From the NCBI RefSeq assembly GCF_032854445.1, contig NC_088299.1, positions 9,169,608 through 9,233,607 of the forward strand: a DNA stretch of 64,000 nucleotides, read 5' to 3'. Every line of letters starts with the position of its first letter. Position 1 is the stretch's first letter. The position numbers and the translations under genes are program-made. The notes beneath the pieces were generated by a model. It searched no databases. It had not been told where the DNA came from and saw only the letters and a program-made list of their open reading frames with translations. Origin of the DNA: Liolophura sinensis. Lineage: Eukaryota; Mollusca; Polyplacophora; Chitonida; Chitonidae. Positions 31,926 to 43,878 of this stretch are shown here, one piece after another.

Positions 31926-32739
31926 TCCCATTAGGCACTCTTCCACGAGCATAAAACAATAATGCCTCTGTCCTATAATTATAACATCTAGACTATCAAG
32001 TCATCTCATTCGACATGGAAGAGATCTGTTCATATTCAAAGAACTACCAAGGCTCTATATATTCATCTCAGAATGGGATCGATCTTACTACCTTCGATGA
32101 ATCGGCGGGTGTGTACCACTTTACGTGGCCAACTTTTTTTTTACATGGAGAGTTCCTGTGAGCGGTCATGTGCTGGATAACTTGAAATTTGAATCGCACG
32201 ATCCCTCATTTAATTCGTCAGATCCGGTCATCAAAATAGGGGTTTCCACTTAACTTGACGCTTTACTTTTTTACCACTTATTTCCAAACATTGTAAAACA
32301 AAGGTTTTTTTGTCTTAAACTATTTCGTCTGAAACCTATATGTATAGATTTATGAGTTCGAAAATTACTACCACCAAAACGTGTGGAAGATCTTTTGAAC
32401 GGGACAAGTGTACAGTTCATCGATCTGACTCTGTACACAGGCGCAGGCGCTATAAAAACAATTCCCATTAGCACTACATACTCCCCACTGGGCATGCGCC
32501 ATTCTCTTCGCTTTTCATCACTGCCACCAATAACAAAACCTCTTTCTAATAATACTTTTCAGACATGTATTCTCTTCATCTAAAATGTGTATAGCACGGT
32601 TCTAACCAGCACTTTAAACCATTTCATTGATGACTGTTGATTAAATAGTTCTGCGCAGAGACAAAGGGGTGAGGCTATGTCGAAACAAGCTTACATAAAC
32701 GTCCGTCGTACATGCTCTATAGCTCAAGCTTTACTAGTG

Positions 32740-32994
32740 ATTTTTTTTTTGATTGGTGTTTTACGCCGTACTCAAGAATATTTCACTTATACGACGGCGG
32801 CCAGCATTATGGTGGGTGGAAACCGGGCAGAACCCGGGGGAAACCCACGACCATCCGCAGGTAGCTGCAAGACCTTCCCACATACGGCCGGAGAGAAAGC
32901 CAGCATGAACTGGACTTGAACTCACAGCGACGACATTGGTGAGAGACTCCTGGGTCATTACGCTGCGCTAGCGCGCTAACCAACTGAGCCACGC
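32740..32994 (-). mobile_element. SINE-A, full length, 12-bp target duplication
   Basis: Complete reverse-oriented copy with a pure T10 start (A tail), all body blocks, box B and box A (CTAACCAACTGAGCCACG). The direct repeat gctttactagtg is at 32728-32739 and 32995-33006. Low divergence suggests a young insertion. Confidence 0.92.
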
Positions 32995-35036
32995 GCTTTA
33001 CTAGTGGTGGCACTGATGTAAACGCAACCATTGAAAGTGGCACAGCCGCTGAAGGAGTATTTATGTGTTTATTTAATTCTGGTTTAGTGCCAAACGCAAT
33101 AATGTTTCACTTTTAGCCATTTGACTTGAAGCCGCAGCCAAAACCAGCTTGAGCAGGATTCTAAGCTGCCATATACCTCAATGATCAGGAACTAATTCAC
33201 TGCCGGGAGAGTGACACGTTAAGCCATAAAGCCAGCCAGGTTCCCGTTGCATTTGTCTGAGTGTGGAGGCACTCAGTTATGGTTTAATATCACATCCAAG
33301 GACGTTTCACTTATACAGTTTTAACTGAGTTGTGGAAACCGGAGGGCATGGGGTAAGTCAGTGACACTTAACACGTTATCGGTACTTACTATAGTTTTCC
33401 AAATGACAAATATTCACACCATGCTGACCTAAAACAATCTATATAGCAAAAATTAGATGGCGCAAGCGGCCACACTGGTGAGCGTCACTGACTTCCTTAC
33501 GATCCCTAAGGTCCCATGAACAGTACGCCATTTTGGATAAGTACCTGGTACAATTGGAATAATAATACGTAACTTCTGTCATTATAATTTTGAGCGAGAA
33601 AGCAAAAATATGCATTTAAGCAAAATACACTGATGAACTCTGGATAGTTCGCTGAGCCATAGGCCTACCTTCCTTTCGAAAGTGGAACTGACTTCGATCC
33701 TTGTACGAATTACATGTAGAACTTTTACACTGTAAAAATAATCGCATTTTACGGTGTATTCCCTAGGATATATAGCCTCTCACAATGCCAATCTTTTAAA
33801 GTAATTCCCCATTTTTGAAAGAGCTGACAATTACTTTTTCAAAACTCTAAACACGACATATCCCCGCCAGTAAAGGACAGATTTATGACTACCGTAAACG
33901 TATTACTCGGATGAAGTTCAGAACAAAATGTCACTGGCTTGCTCCAGTTGATCACCCGTTTAGTGCCCATTAAGACGCGTGAGATAGCTTCCCGTGTTTG
34001 GTTTTATTGTGCTATTTACACGGAGAGCACCATCAACATCCCAAATATGAAGCCACATGACACCTTGTTCCTAAGTTAACGCCAGCTGCGTGATATCCAC
34101 TCAAAAACCATCTCATAAATAGTTTAGGGAAAGAAGCCGGAAACACAATCATAGGAATTGCTTGCTGGAGCATCACACGGAGGAGTACAAATTGACAAAT
34201 CGTGCAGAAATTCGGAAAGATTCGCTCTGCGTGATAGAGTAATCGATAATTGACCATACTCCGAGTTGTCTCAGAGATACATTGATTTTACTTTATGGCT
34301 GCCAAGCGGTGATACCGGACAGCCTGTTGTTCTCGGTTATACGCGCCAATAGCATGATAGGCAGATAAATCATGTCCATTGCCCGTGTTTCACGCAGTTA
34401 ACACGACACCAAAAAGTATAATGGATTTGACAATGTCAATTCATATCAATAAAACAATTAATTGTATAAACACTTCAATGTGTGCTTGAAACACGAAAGA
34501 GTCAATAAAGCGTTTCAGGAGACAGTATTGCGTAATTCAGTTAGTAATTTCCTGGAAACAGAAATGTCTCCTTTTCCGCTAACAGAACGGTATTATGCAA
34601 TGAACACATAAATATAGAACTAATACGTCATGTTTTTAAGTATTTGTACTACCTGACGTCGATCTTAATCGATAGAAACGTACTCGATCCAATACGAGAG
34701 GCTTATTAGTGCCATATGCAATGTATGTTTCATTTGGTAGCACGATGGTTTATGAAACAGTTCGTGAACATTTGTTATTAACGAAATTATTTTATTTGTC
34801 TACCCATGAAATAACTTTTTACAGTGAAAAACAATTTTAATCCAGAATATTGGTTTTACGTAAGGAATATTTTTCAACAATGGTGGAAATATTTCAAGCG
34901 TGGTGGAAATTTACGTTGAATATAGAATGCCTCCTTTTGGAACGGTCTCACGACTCGAAGGAAACAAAATGGTAGTGAAAATCGAGACGAGATTTCACAC
35001 TTGAAACGTTTTATTTCCCTATGATACCACGTACCT

Positions 35037-35277
35037 CAAAAAATTAATCTGTTAATTTTAACAGAAAGTCTGTTGCCTGAGTGATGCTAGAATGTATTCT
35101 GTTATTATAACATAATAATGTGTCATATTCAGCAGAGCTAATAGGGTCTTTATACTGAATCAATAAAATACTGTGCTACATTTAACAGAAGCATCTGTTA
35201 CAATAGCAGAATACATTCTAGCATCACTCAGATAACAGACTTTCTGTTAAAATTAACGGATTAATTCTTTGAATATT
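35037..35277. mobile_element. MITE-like element with ~64-bp terminal inverted repeats
   Basis: The left arm (35040-35103) and right arm (35212-35275) are near-perfect reverse complements, sharing AATTTTAACAGAAAGTCTGT and GAGTGATGCTAGAATG. The ~110-bp interior has no coding capacity. A related, more decayed copy lies at 48478-48630. I see no clear target duplication. Confidence 0.82.
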
Positions 35278-36496
35278 TTAAAATATGTCAAGATTCATCA
35301 CAAGAAGGCTTATATATAACACTAAACAATCACCTGTAGTATTTGACTTGTCACGAACTAAATCTGCTGTAGTAGATCCCTCACACTTACAGGGAGTCAG
35401 GACTGGATTGACGGGAACGGTTGCTCTATGTGTGTCACATTCATGTATACACTGGAAGACAGCGAAGCGGACGCGAGGCGAAGTCGACTGCACATTTGGC
35501 GAAGAATATATTGTGCATTATTGTGAAATACGCCGCAAATTGCCTCCGGAGAGTTTTGAGAGCTTTTTTCTCCTTCTAAAAGAAAGCTTCATGAGACAGC
35601 GTGATATTGCATTGCCCTTCTAGATAAATCCCCGTAATCGCTAGGAAACTTTAAACGTTGTTTTCTTTCAGGACTGTACAGCGTACTGCCCTCAAATGCT
35701 GTAGAGTTCTCGGAAACGCTTTCTATGAATACTAAACAACAAACTGATGTAAAAAGACCATGTCAGCATTTGTCTTTATCAAGGGATCTTGCACAAGTGT
35801 GACTAGATTGTCCTCAGCGGCGTGTAGCGACTGTTAAAATTCGAACTCTTTCTAAGATTCCGAACGGTTATCAGCAAATCTCCTATTGCCTCGTTTCAAA
35901 GTGGCTCAAGTCTTTATCGCCAAGTCAAATTCGCCAACAATTAGAGTACAGTTCAATTTGCACGGTGTTTTTGCTGAAAAGTCAAACTACAAATGAGACA
36001 TCAGTTTCTTCAAATCGTCCTGGATGTATCCAAGCTTCGGTATACTGTTCTTCGGAAAAGCACTGGGAACGCGGGGATGTAATTGTCGCCCACGCGTGCA
36101 CTCCAGAAATCTTCTACTGGAATATCTGAGGTGTATTAAGACATCCTTCGCAAAGTGACCAACAGTCCCTTAATTATGCCATGCCGCTGAGATCGCTTCA
36201 TTGGGGCTCAGTGCAGCTACAGATGTTTGACTGCGGCTTTAAGTCAGAAGGTTGGTCAGGTATCTGTCCATGGGCGATGCCTTGGCTGATGCTGTATTAG
36301 TGAAACGTACCCAGACTGCACTCTTAACATGCAGCTCGGAAGAACGACCAATATCCATAGTCATAAGAATTATACTTTTTTCGAAATCAATTTAAATATA
36401 ATTTCTCACCGAAATATATGTGCCTGACAAACAAGGCGTTGTACCTTAAAACGTAGAAAGGCGCCTAGTTACAGGAATGTCCTGATACGTAAGATC
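35278..36496. other. No recognised feature
   Basis: A 112-codon frame (35285-35623) begins at the edge of the MITE-like element but shows no domain, splice or family signal. The rest is unannotatable. Confidence 0.4.
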
Positions 36497-36662
36497 GAAC
36501 CTGAGTAAATCTAGACCAGTGAATAAATTACAATTAACATCTTTGCATTTTGTTTATAACCCACGCTGCTTAAGCCGTGTTGCTGGAGAAGAGGGTGTAA
36601 TTTGCTACTATGTTTTTTAAGCATTTAGATGAACAGTTAGAATGAAACCCTGAATGAGATGA
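36497..36662 (+). repeat. Dispersed repeat family R1
   Basis: CCAGTGAATAAATT, AACATCTTTGCATTTTGTTT, TTGCTACTATG and GAAACCCTGA blocks align with the copies at 37378 and 38060. Confidence 0.65.
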
Positions 36663-37377
36663 TATTGACAGGAAGCTGTATTTCACCGGTTACTTTCGCT
36701 GCTCTGGTTTTGCTCACTATGCTGTGAGTGTTTAATTATATATTTGAAACAAACAAATACTCAAATTCTTGATTATGGAGTTAAACAACAATCAATCAGT
36801 CAAATTCCAGACATGTTACATGTAGGACAGAATTTGTCATCAACATATATTGTGATCTCCTGAAGATGTGTTGAAGACAGTCCGTAGTCTATCCATGATT
36901 CTCAGTTTTATTTTAAAACTCATAGTAACTGTGCAATTAGCAGATCAAAGACGTCCTGTCAATATTACCAGAGTGGCGCTAAGCCACAATCATTCATTCA
37001 AAGAGGCTCGTCAAATGCAGCTGTTACTCCAGGAAGCAGTAAATAAGGGAATGCGATATCGTGAAATGCCATGGCTTCATGTTAATTTACAGACCTGCGC
37101 GGGTTTGTCTGAGTTCTGAGTAATTGTAGGGTATCTTTAACGTCTAACTCGTCATGCTCAGCTGTTCGCTTTTCCGATTATTCCGGTAAGACGTAAAATC
37201 TACTCGTTTGCGTCAGGTCGGTGAGACATAATATATTACACGTACACCCGACGTTTCAGCCGCATTACTCTTCTCGAATCACCACTGTCAGTCTAAAAAC
37301 GCCCACGGACGGACCCTCTAGAAGAGTATCCCCGTAAGTGGTTGCGCCCCAGCAAACATTTTGTTGTTTATTACAGT

Positions 37378-37545
37378 AACAGCAACGCAACATTTTGAGT
37401 AATTTTAGCACAGTGACGTGTGATATATTCCTATTAATATCTCTGTAGTGTTTTACATAATTCTGCTTAAGCCATGGTGCCAGGGGTGTATAATCTGCTA
37501 AAGTTTACGACATTTTCATCAGGAATTAGAATAAATCCTAAAGTA
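37378..37545 (+). repeat. Dispersed repeat family R1
   Basis: CAACATTTTGAGTAATTTTA, CAGTGACGTGTGATA, TTTTACATAATTCTGC and TTAAGCC-TG-TG blocks are shared with the other R1 copies. Confidence 0.65.
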
Positions 37546-37648
37546 AAGTGCAGTATGAATTCCCTGTTTCAGATATTTATGCCCATATTGTTGCTATGCA
37601 CTTCTCAAGAAACAAAGAAACTGGTTTGTATAGACAAGATGCTCTGTC

Positions 37649-37786
37649 GGTTTATTTATTTATTTGACTGGTGTTTTACGCCGCATTAAGAATATTTCTT
37701 TTATACGATGGCGGTCAGCATTATAGTGGGAGGAAACCGGACAGAGCCCGGGGGAAACACACGACCATCCGCAGGTTGCTGGAAAG
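37649..37786 (-). mobile_element. SINE-A, 5'-truncated
   Basis: A TTTATTTATTTATTTGACTG tail followed by body blocks up to CCGCAGGTTGCTGG. The head is missing. Confidence 0.85.
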
Positions 37787-38059
37787 TACATGCTGTATCA
37801 AAACAATTGCTATAACATAAGGCATATATACACAAGTAATTTTGATGACGTTCGATTCAACCGACGTCATAAGTCATTGGTTAAAACATGCAGACAGTAT
37901 AAAGGATGCGTCAACTATGGCCTTACGAATGGGCTTTCGTTGTCTCAATCACCTAAGGCTACTCACTTGGCGCTGTATATTGGCCCTTCTTCCGGTGGAA
38001 TCACCACCCGGAAGGCCTGGTCCCTTTGCAACGTTTTAGTGTGATTGTATGTTAAATGT

Positions 38060-38205
38060 GAACATACAGCATTTTGAGTAATTCTCGACCAGTGACGTCT
38101 AATAAATTGTAATAAACATCACTGCATTTTTTTTACGTAATTCTGTGTAAATTGCTACTATTTATCCCTTTATATGTTAGATTAAAACCCTGACTGAAGC
38201 ATTTC
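38060..38205 (+). repeat. Dispersed repeat family R1
   Basis: CAGCATTTTGAGTAATTCTC, CCAGTGACGTCTAATAAATT, TTTACGTAATTCTG and AAACCCTGA blocks. Together with 36497 and 37378 this makes three same-strand copies within 1.8 kb. Confidence 0.65.
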
Positions 38206-38340
38206 GAGTTGTCAATAACGACATCGCGGTGATCTTTCCTTTGAGAGGTGACGTCGATGTTGTGCTGCACGTTGGAGTGAATCGCAACGTTTTAACTTGG
38301 ACGGTTATATAAAACAATAAAAATTAAATATAAACAATAC

Positions 38341-38650
38341 ATAGTTTCGGTGGTTAGAGTGTTCGCCTTAGACAGACCTGATATCAAACCCGGGTCGGAT
38401 CAAACAAAAATGATATAATTGTTGCTGCCTCGCTTGGCGCTCACTATTGAGAGATTAAGGCAAGGAAACACGACCGGTTGGCCTCGTGTCCGTATAATGT
38501 GACTGGGTGGCGTGTCTCTTCGGCATGGTACAGTGGCAGCACTTTGGCGGTATGGGCTCGAGAAGACACAGTATATGTACATACACCTAATGACTCCTCC
38601 GCGTCACATGACTGAAAAATTGCTAAATGCGACGTTAAAACCAAAAGCAT
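38341..38650 (+). mobile_element. SINE-C, nearly full length
   Basis: A degenerate tRNA-like head (GGTGGTTAGAGTGTTCGCC; box B-like AACCCGGGTCGGATC) precedes the SINE-C body and a 3' end ATGACTGAAAAATTGCTAAA then GACGTTAAAACC. That 3' end matches those of SINE-A and SINE-B. Confidence 0.75.
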
Positions 38651-40119
38651 AGATACATACATCAGTTGTGAATAATAATAAGTAGTGTATATACTGGCCC
38701 AAGTTAAAATGCATTGCTTTGCCCCAGGGTGCCCTAAAAACTATGATGTCTCAACTCAAACAAGTCAACAGGGTTTTAAATCACCAGGCCAAAGGCGTTG
38801 AATTTCTGAACCCACATACCTCAGCGCTCTACTTGCATTGCTTTGTTTTGAGTAAAACTACACTGAAATAAATCCAGAAAGAAAAGGAGACTGATTGCGT
38901 GAAATCCTGGAGAAATTATTTGTACACCGAATGGATATATTGTACAGTTTCTGACCGCTGTCGTAAACTGTGTCATTCTCCACATTAAAATACACATTTC
39001 CGTTTAAATAGATATTGTGAATAAGTTTAATGTGAATAATGCAATTTAAATTTTGACTGAGAAAAAAGACATAAAAAGCACCCATAAAATAAGTAAAATA
39101 AATAGATTTCTTTGTTTGATTGTTTTCTTTTTTGGCGGGGGTGGGGGTGGAGGAGTGAGGGCAATTATTCAGTTAATTGTTAGAATGCTTTCTATTATAT
39201 TTTCATACATTCGTATTTTTCTAAGCCACAGTTCGTTTTACTTCACCTACAATAATTGTCGAATGGAGCTAACGCAAAAATACTGCCATTATAGACGAAA
39301 ACGTGGCAATTATTCCCAGCGCTCTTTTCGAACCATACCAAAAAATCAGAAGGATAACCTATAACCACCTATTACATTATTAATAAACCATGCGTATTGC
39401 TTTGGCGCACGTACCTTGTTTAAATTACTTCAGAGATATCATATGCATGAAGCCCAGATAACTAAACAATAAAATGTGGTTTTAACTCCACAAGTTGTTC
39501 TACAAAAACAAGACGTATATTTTTGGGGGATTGTTGAAATTACATCAGTTTTACATTCCTGTGCAATATCCCTCAAAGAGATCCTTTGGAAATTGGAAAA
39601 AACCATTGTTCACGGATCCGATTTGTAGCTTGATGAAACCGAAAGCTGTCTGAAGAGAACATAATACAGTTGGGCCAGGAGCTTCAATTTACGCCTTGAT
39701 GGCAAATCCGAGCTTGAGATGGATGGAGTTTTATCTGGCCTGTCACCCGTGAACAAAAAGGTGGAAGATTCACTTGTAGAAAAAATATTTGACTTTAATT
39801 TGTTCCGTGCTTATAGACGGGTTGCTCGTGAACCTGAAGTAGCCCCCTGCCTATCAAAAAAGGGCTCTTTGTTGCGCAGGCGAAGTTTTCAAATTAGATT
39901 CCTCTACGGACAAATGTTCCCTTGCACGTGGTATGCAAATATGGAGAGGCGTGCAGAGGAATTGGTGGCATCTTTGGAAATCGGCGGAACTGCCGTGGAG
40001 ATGAAAATGAAACACACTGATCATATGTGAGCTATGTAGTCTGTTTGTTTTAACTTGTCACCTGTATGCATCTATCGGTAAATCTATCGGTTGAACACAA
40101 ACCACCACGGATCTCAGAA
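38651..40119. other. No recognised gene
   Basis: A G-rich stretch (39136-39155) is the only structural oddity. A 103-codon frame at 39719-40030 is basic and plausible-looking but has no motif I recognise, and no splice signals support it. Confidence 0.4.
39136..39155 (+). other. G-rich tract, possible quadruplex
   Basis: gcgggggtgggggtggagga has two G5 runs and two G2 runs, so it is only a marginal quadruplex candidate. Confidence 0.35.
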
Positions 40120-40535
40120 AGTATGCAAATTACGAGATTAAGACGAAATCATGCACAAAGAAGAGAAACAGTCACCAGATATCAATGGAATGGTGATGGA
40201 AAGAGGCAACTAATGTTCTAGGCGAATGAATAAAATCAGTATGCAAGTCGTGTACCATATTAGTGAATAAGTCGTCGATTATCAAAATACGGTTTGATTT
40301 GCAACTGTAATACATCCAATGTGGCGATCTAATATGATGAATCTACAGCCCAGAGCCCCGGGCGGAATCAGACACAGTTATGAAGCAGAGTGCCAGTATA
40401 CACGTCATATGCAGCACCTTTCGGTATATTGCAGCCCAAGTAAGATAATTTACAATGTCCAAAAATTGGAATTTTCCCTCTAAAGTCAGCCAGACAGGAA
40501 ATCGTCCTTGTACATATACAGGCCCGGATATGATC
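40120..40535 (-). pseudogene. Second fragment of the same reverse transcriptase element
   Basis: The minus strand encodes FGHCKLSYLGCNIPKGAAYDVY, matching the thumb-side block SNIPKGSSYGVY of the 25.7-26.8 kb copy. Downstream non-coding sequence also aligns: GTTCTAGGCGA-TGA-TAAAATCA, TCTAATGTGGCGATCTAA and CATGAAGCAGAG at about 25500-25700 versus 40215-40395. So this is the 3' end of one element family, not chance. Confidence 0.75.
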
Positions 40536-40717
40536 GGCCGTATAAGATAAAATCATTCCCACCTGGGATTAATATAACTGTTATATTAGTCCCAACTCAT
40601 ACTCACAACCAAAACAGCCTTTCGTCAGCGAAAGGTAACATCACAAGCTGTACATGGATAAGTAAGTCAGGATTCAACCAGAATTTCTATGAACACTATA
40701 TTATGTAATGCAATATT

Positions 40718-40980
40718 ACAAACTGCAATCACTACAAAGCCTGAGCAGAATCAAAGGTGTGTTTGATATCCTAGAATATCGACCTGACCATGTAGAATTA
40801 TTTGCTTCGTTTCTGAAACTTTGATCTGTTTATTTTAACTTGTCGCCTATATTTAACTATCTGTAAAATCACTCTTACCTGCTGTCAAAATTGCTTTTCG
40901 TCAGTGACGCGTAACAACAGCAAGCTCTACACATTGATATGCCAGACGTTCATATTATTGCAAGGAATATGCAGTTGGAA
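40718..40980 (+). repeat. Copy 1 of an inverted duplicated segment (SINE-free)
   Basis: CAAACTGCAATCACTACAAA, TTTGATATCCTAGAATATCG, TTTTAACTTGTCGCC and GTCAGTGACGCGTAACAA blocks recur in reverse orientation at 42260-42725. This copy lacks the SINE found there; the uninterrupted site is 40859-40870. Confidence 0.8.
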
Positions 40981-42259
40981 TACTTCTAATTCATAATGTT
41001 AAATTCCATATTTTTTTTCGAGGGCAAGACTTTATTACCTCGGTAAACATCGCAATTATTCCAAAAGTCCAATATGTTTTAGCGGAGAAGGACACATGTT
41101 ACATGCACCTAATATGTGATTAATTTTAGTGTAAATCCTGCTTCATACACTGTCAATTTTGAAACTGTTTTCAAATTTTGCTATAATATAACATGAATGA
41201 ATAAAATCTATTTATCCTGTTATCTCATGACAGAGGCATATGGCTTCAGGGTAAAGATTTTACAAAATTCTGTCATGAAAACAATGTGGTTTATTCGAAA
41301 GAATTTTGTTTTTGTAGACTTTGTTTGCGTGTTTGTTTTGTCCAATTGTGCACCTGCTATAGTACAACATATTACTCTCCCATTGTCATTTAACCAAGTT
41401 ATCAACGCCGCACCGTGTAGTGCCTTAACCTGAGTCTTTCTACCTGAACATACCGTCATCGTTACCCAATCAAATACTTACCTGCTCAAGTTGCAAAGGG
41501 TTTATGCAAATAAACGTACCAATCAATGTATAGCGACACCATTTAAGTACGCCCCAACATAATAATGGTCAAATATTCTTGAGTACGGCGTAAACCAATC
41601 AAGTAAATAAATCAAACGTAAATACGTGATGATCCAACTTGAGAATGTGATCAAAACGTTAGTACATCAGACACCATATTTACGACAGCAAACCAGCAGC
41701 TGCTGGTTTGTGGCATTTTAGTTAATGCTCAATACTTTTTGTACGCACTAGTCCAAGAAGTGGAAAACGCGTGCTTGTTTGAATTTGCCCGTAGTTTGGT
41801 GTGAAAGCTGACTTCCTCTTCATCTTGTTGCTGTTTCACCTTTGCTGTCTCTCATTAAGGAAACTATTATTTGGATACTATACTTATTAATATTCATCAG
41901 TTACATGTATGAAGTCTGGTGGATGGGTTATTCGTACCTGTGGCATTAAGGTAGTAAACGAAGCTATACGCGAAGTGTGTGACTAGACGTCTCTCCACGC
42001 CCATGGCCCAGCCTGTCACTTGTTTTTGAGTAATTACAAGTCATCCGGGGCAATAAGTTCTTGCTGTCGAAAGCAAGCTTATGGAATTCAACATCATGAA
42101 TTAGAGTATACTAACTACATTTTCTTAACACATGCCTGTCTGAATTAAAACTGATCACATATATTGGTGTATGTACAAGTTCTTGGAGTTTAACATTCTG
42201 AATTTGAAATATCCCAGCTGCACATTCTTTGCAATAATATGGACGTCTAACGCATCAAC
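40981..42259. other. No recognised gene
   Basis: Only a short SINE-A tail piece (41568-41611, plus) is recognised. Small frames near 41197-41459 have no support. Confidence 0.4.
41568..41611 (+). mobile_element. SINE-A extreme 3' fragment
   Basis: AATATTCTTGAGTACGGCGT, CCAATCAAGTAAATAAAT; only the last ~45 bp of the family. Confidence 0.7.
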
Positions 42260-42725
42260 GTGGCGAGCTTGTGTTTGTTACGCGTCACTGAAGAAAAGCA
42301 AATTTGACAATGGGTATGGGTGAATTTACAGATTTATTTATTTATTTATTTAATTGGTGTTTTACGCCGTACTCAAGAATATTTTACTTATACGACGGCG
42401 GCCAGCATTATGGTGGGAGGAATCCGTTCAGAGAAACCCACGACCATCCGCAGGTTGTTGGCAGACCTTCCCAATTACAGCCGGAGAGGAAGTCAGCATG
42501 AGCTGGACTCGAACTCACAGCGACCGCATTGGTGAGAGGCTTCTGGGTCGCTAACCGACTGAGCCACGAATTTACAGATAGTTGAATATCGGCGACAAGT
42601 TAAAAGAAAGAAGTCATAGTTTTAGAAACGAGGCAAATATTTCTGCATTATCAGATCGATACTCTAGGATATCAATCACATCTTTGATTCTGTAAGGCTT
42701 TGTAGTGCTTGCAGTTTGTAACATT
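42260..42725 (-). repeat. Copy 2 of the inverted duplicated segment, interrupted by a SINE
   Basis: Reverse complement of the 40718-40980 segment, split by the SINE-A at 42334-42567. Both flanks align to the uninterrupted copy. Confidence 0.8.
42334..42567 (-). mobile_element. SINE-A with 12-bp target duplication and paralogous empty site
   Basis: Reverse-oriented copy with a ~25-bp deletion in the CCGGGCAGAGCC block. The target duplication gaatttacagat is at 42322-42333 and 42568-42579. The related locus at 40.86 kb has one copy of the target (atctgtaaaatc, reverse strand) and no SINE, which fixes the insertion boundaries. Confidence 0.93.
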
Positions 42726-43090
42726 CCATCACAAAACAAAGCGTTTATAGAAAATTTTCACTTATTTACCCATAAACCTGCATAATCTCCGTTCTATAAA
42801 GGAAATACCCTCAGTGGGATACAGAAGCGAAGCTGACTGGCTAACAGTGCAGGATTTCCTTGGTTAAAGCGTCCACCTTTGGACAGCCTACAATACACTG
42901 GAGTTAATAATCGCTCACACCAGCCTGTCAAAATTGATTGTGCATTCTCTTAAGTAGGGCAAATATAAAAATAAATAAACAAATCAACCAATAATTATTT
43001 ATTTATCTACGCAAGGTGTAGACCAGTGGAATGTTGCATAGCTGACAGCAGACAGCTGGGACACGATACTCGAGTTCAATCACGACCTAG

Positions 43091-43154
43091 GAAAGCCAAT
43101 TTCTAGGAAAGGCAATTTCTAGGAAGGGCAAATTCTAGGTGAGGCAATTTCGAG
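43091..43154. repeat. 16-bp tandem repeat, 4 copies
   Basis: gaaagccaatttctag and three variants follow one another, with a fading fifth copy. Small and local. Confidence 0.85.
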
Positions 43155-43747
43155 ATGTCACAATTCACGGGAGGCAATGAATGTGGCAATGAACCAAGTT
43201 ATTGGTTGCGCTGGTGTGGCCGTTTGGGTAGGGCTTAGTGTGTTGACCGTAGATAAATGGTGTGCATTTATCTACACAAACATGGAAGAAAGCTCATTTG
43301 TGGTTTACGTAGGCCGCTACACCCATAAAGCTGATGACTGTTTCATAGTTGAAAAATGATTAACCATGTCGTTAAACAACAATCAAACAAATATATTAAA
43401 TAAATAAAAAATAAATACTTCCCCCAGCATGATGGTAACAAGTAAGTATCTATGTCATTCAATTTTGTTTGTATAACTGAAATGTATAGTTTAATCTGGG
43501 ATAGTGATTCTGTATTAATTTTTATTATGATTCTTTATTAACTTTTGGCTGGACAGGCAAACAAAAATGTAAACACAATGAGTATCGTTCGTTCAGGTAC
43601 AAGGCTATGGGGAAGTTTTATATATAAATATGTATGATTGTTCTCCCCAGATTGAAACGATTATGAGAACACAAGCTGTGATGAACGTCATCCTCTAGCT
43701 GGCAACATAGCACTTGGTTCCAGTTTTTAACATAGATAGTCTGTTGT

Positions 43748-43878
43748 ATTGATTTATCTGATTGGAGTTTTACGCCGTACTCAAGAATATGTCATTTATA
43801 CGCCGCCTTCCAGCATTATGGTGAAAGGAATCCGGACAGAGCCCTGGGGGAAACCCACGACCATTCACAGGTTACTGA
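43748..43878 (-). mobile_element. SINE-A, 5'-truncated
   Basis: ATCTGATTGGAGTTTTACGC through CCACGACCATTCACAGGTTA, diverged. Confidence 0.75.

Larger units (their letters stand above)
30195..35036. other. Gene-poor region
   Basis: No supported exon. Repeats include SINE-A copies (30618-30790, 31848-31925 and 32740-32994, all minus), fainter SINE-A-like tails at 33058-33130 and 33290-33355, and a SINE-C copy (31428-31606). Short frames here carry no recognisable motifs. Confidence 0.5.

Noticed and set aside
35285-35623. 112-codon frame next to the MITE-like element
   Set aside because: It begins just outside the element's right arm and shows no family signal. Probably chance.
39719-40030. 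103-codon plus-strand frame
   Set aside because: Composition is protein-like, but there is no recognisable domain, intron signal or neighbouring exon. I could not support a gene.
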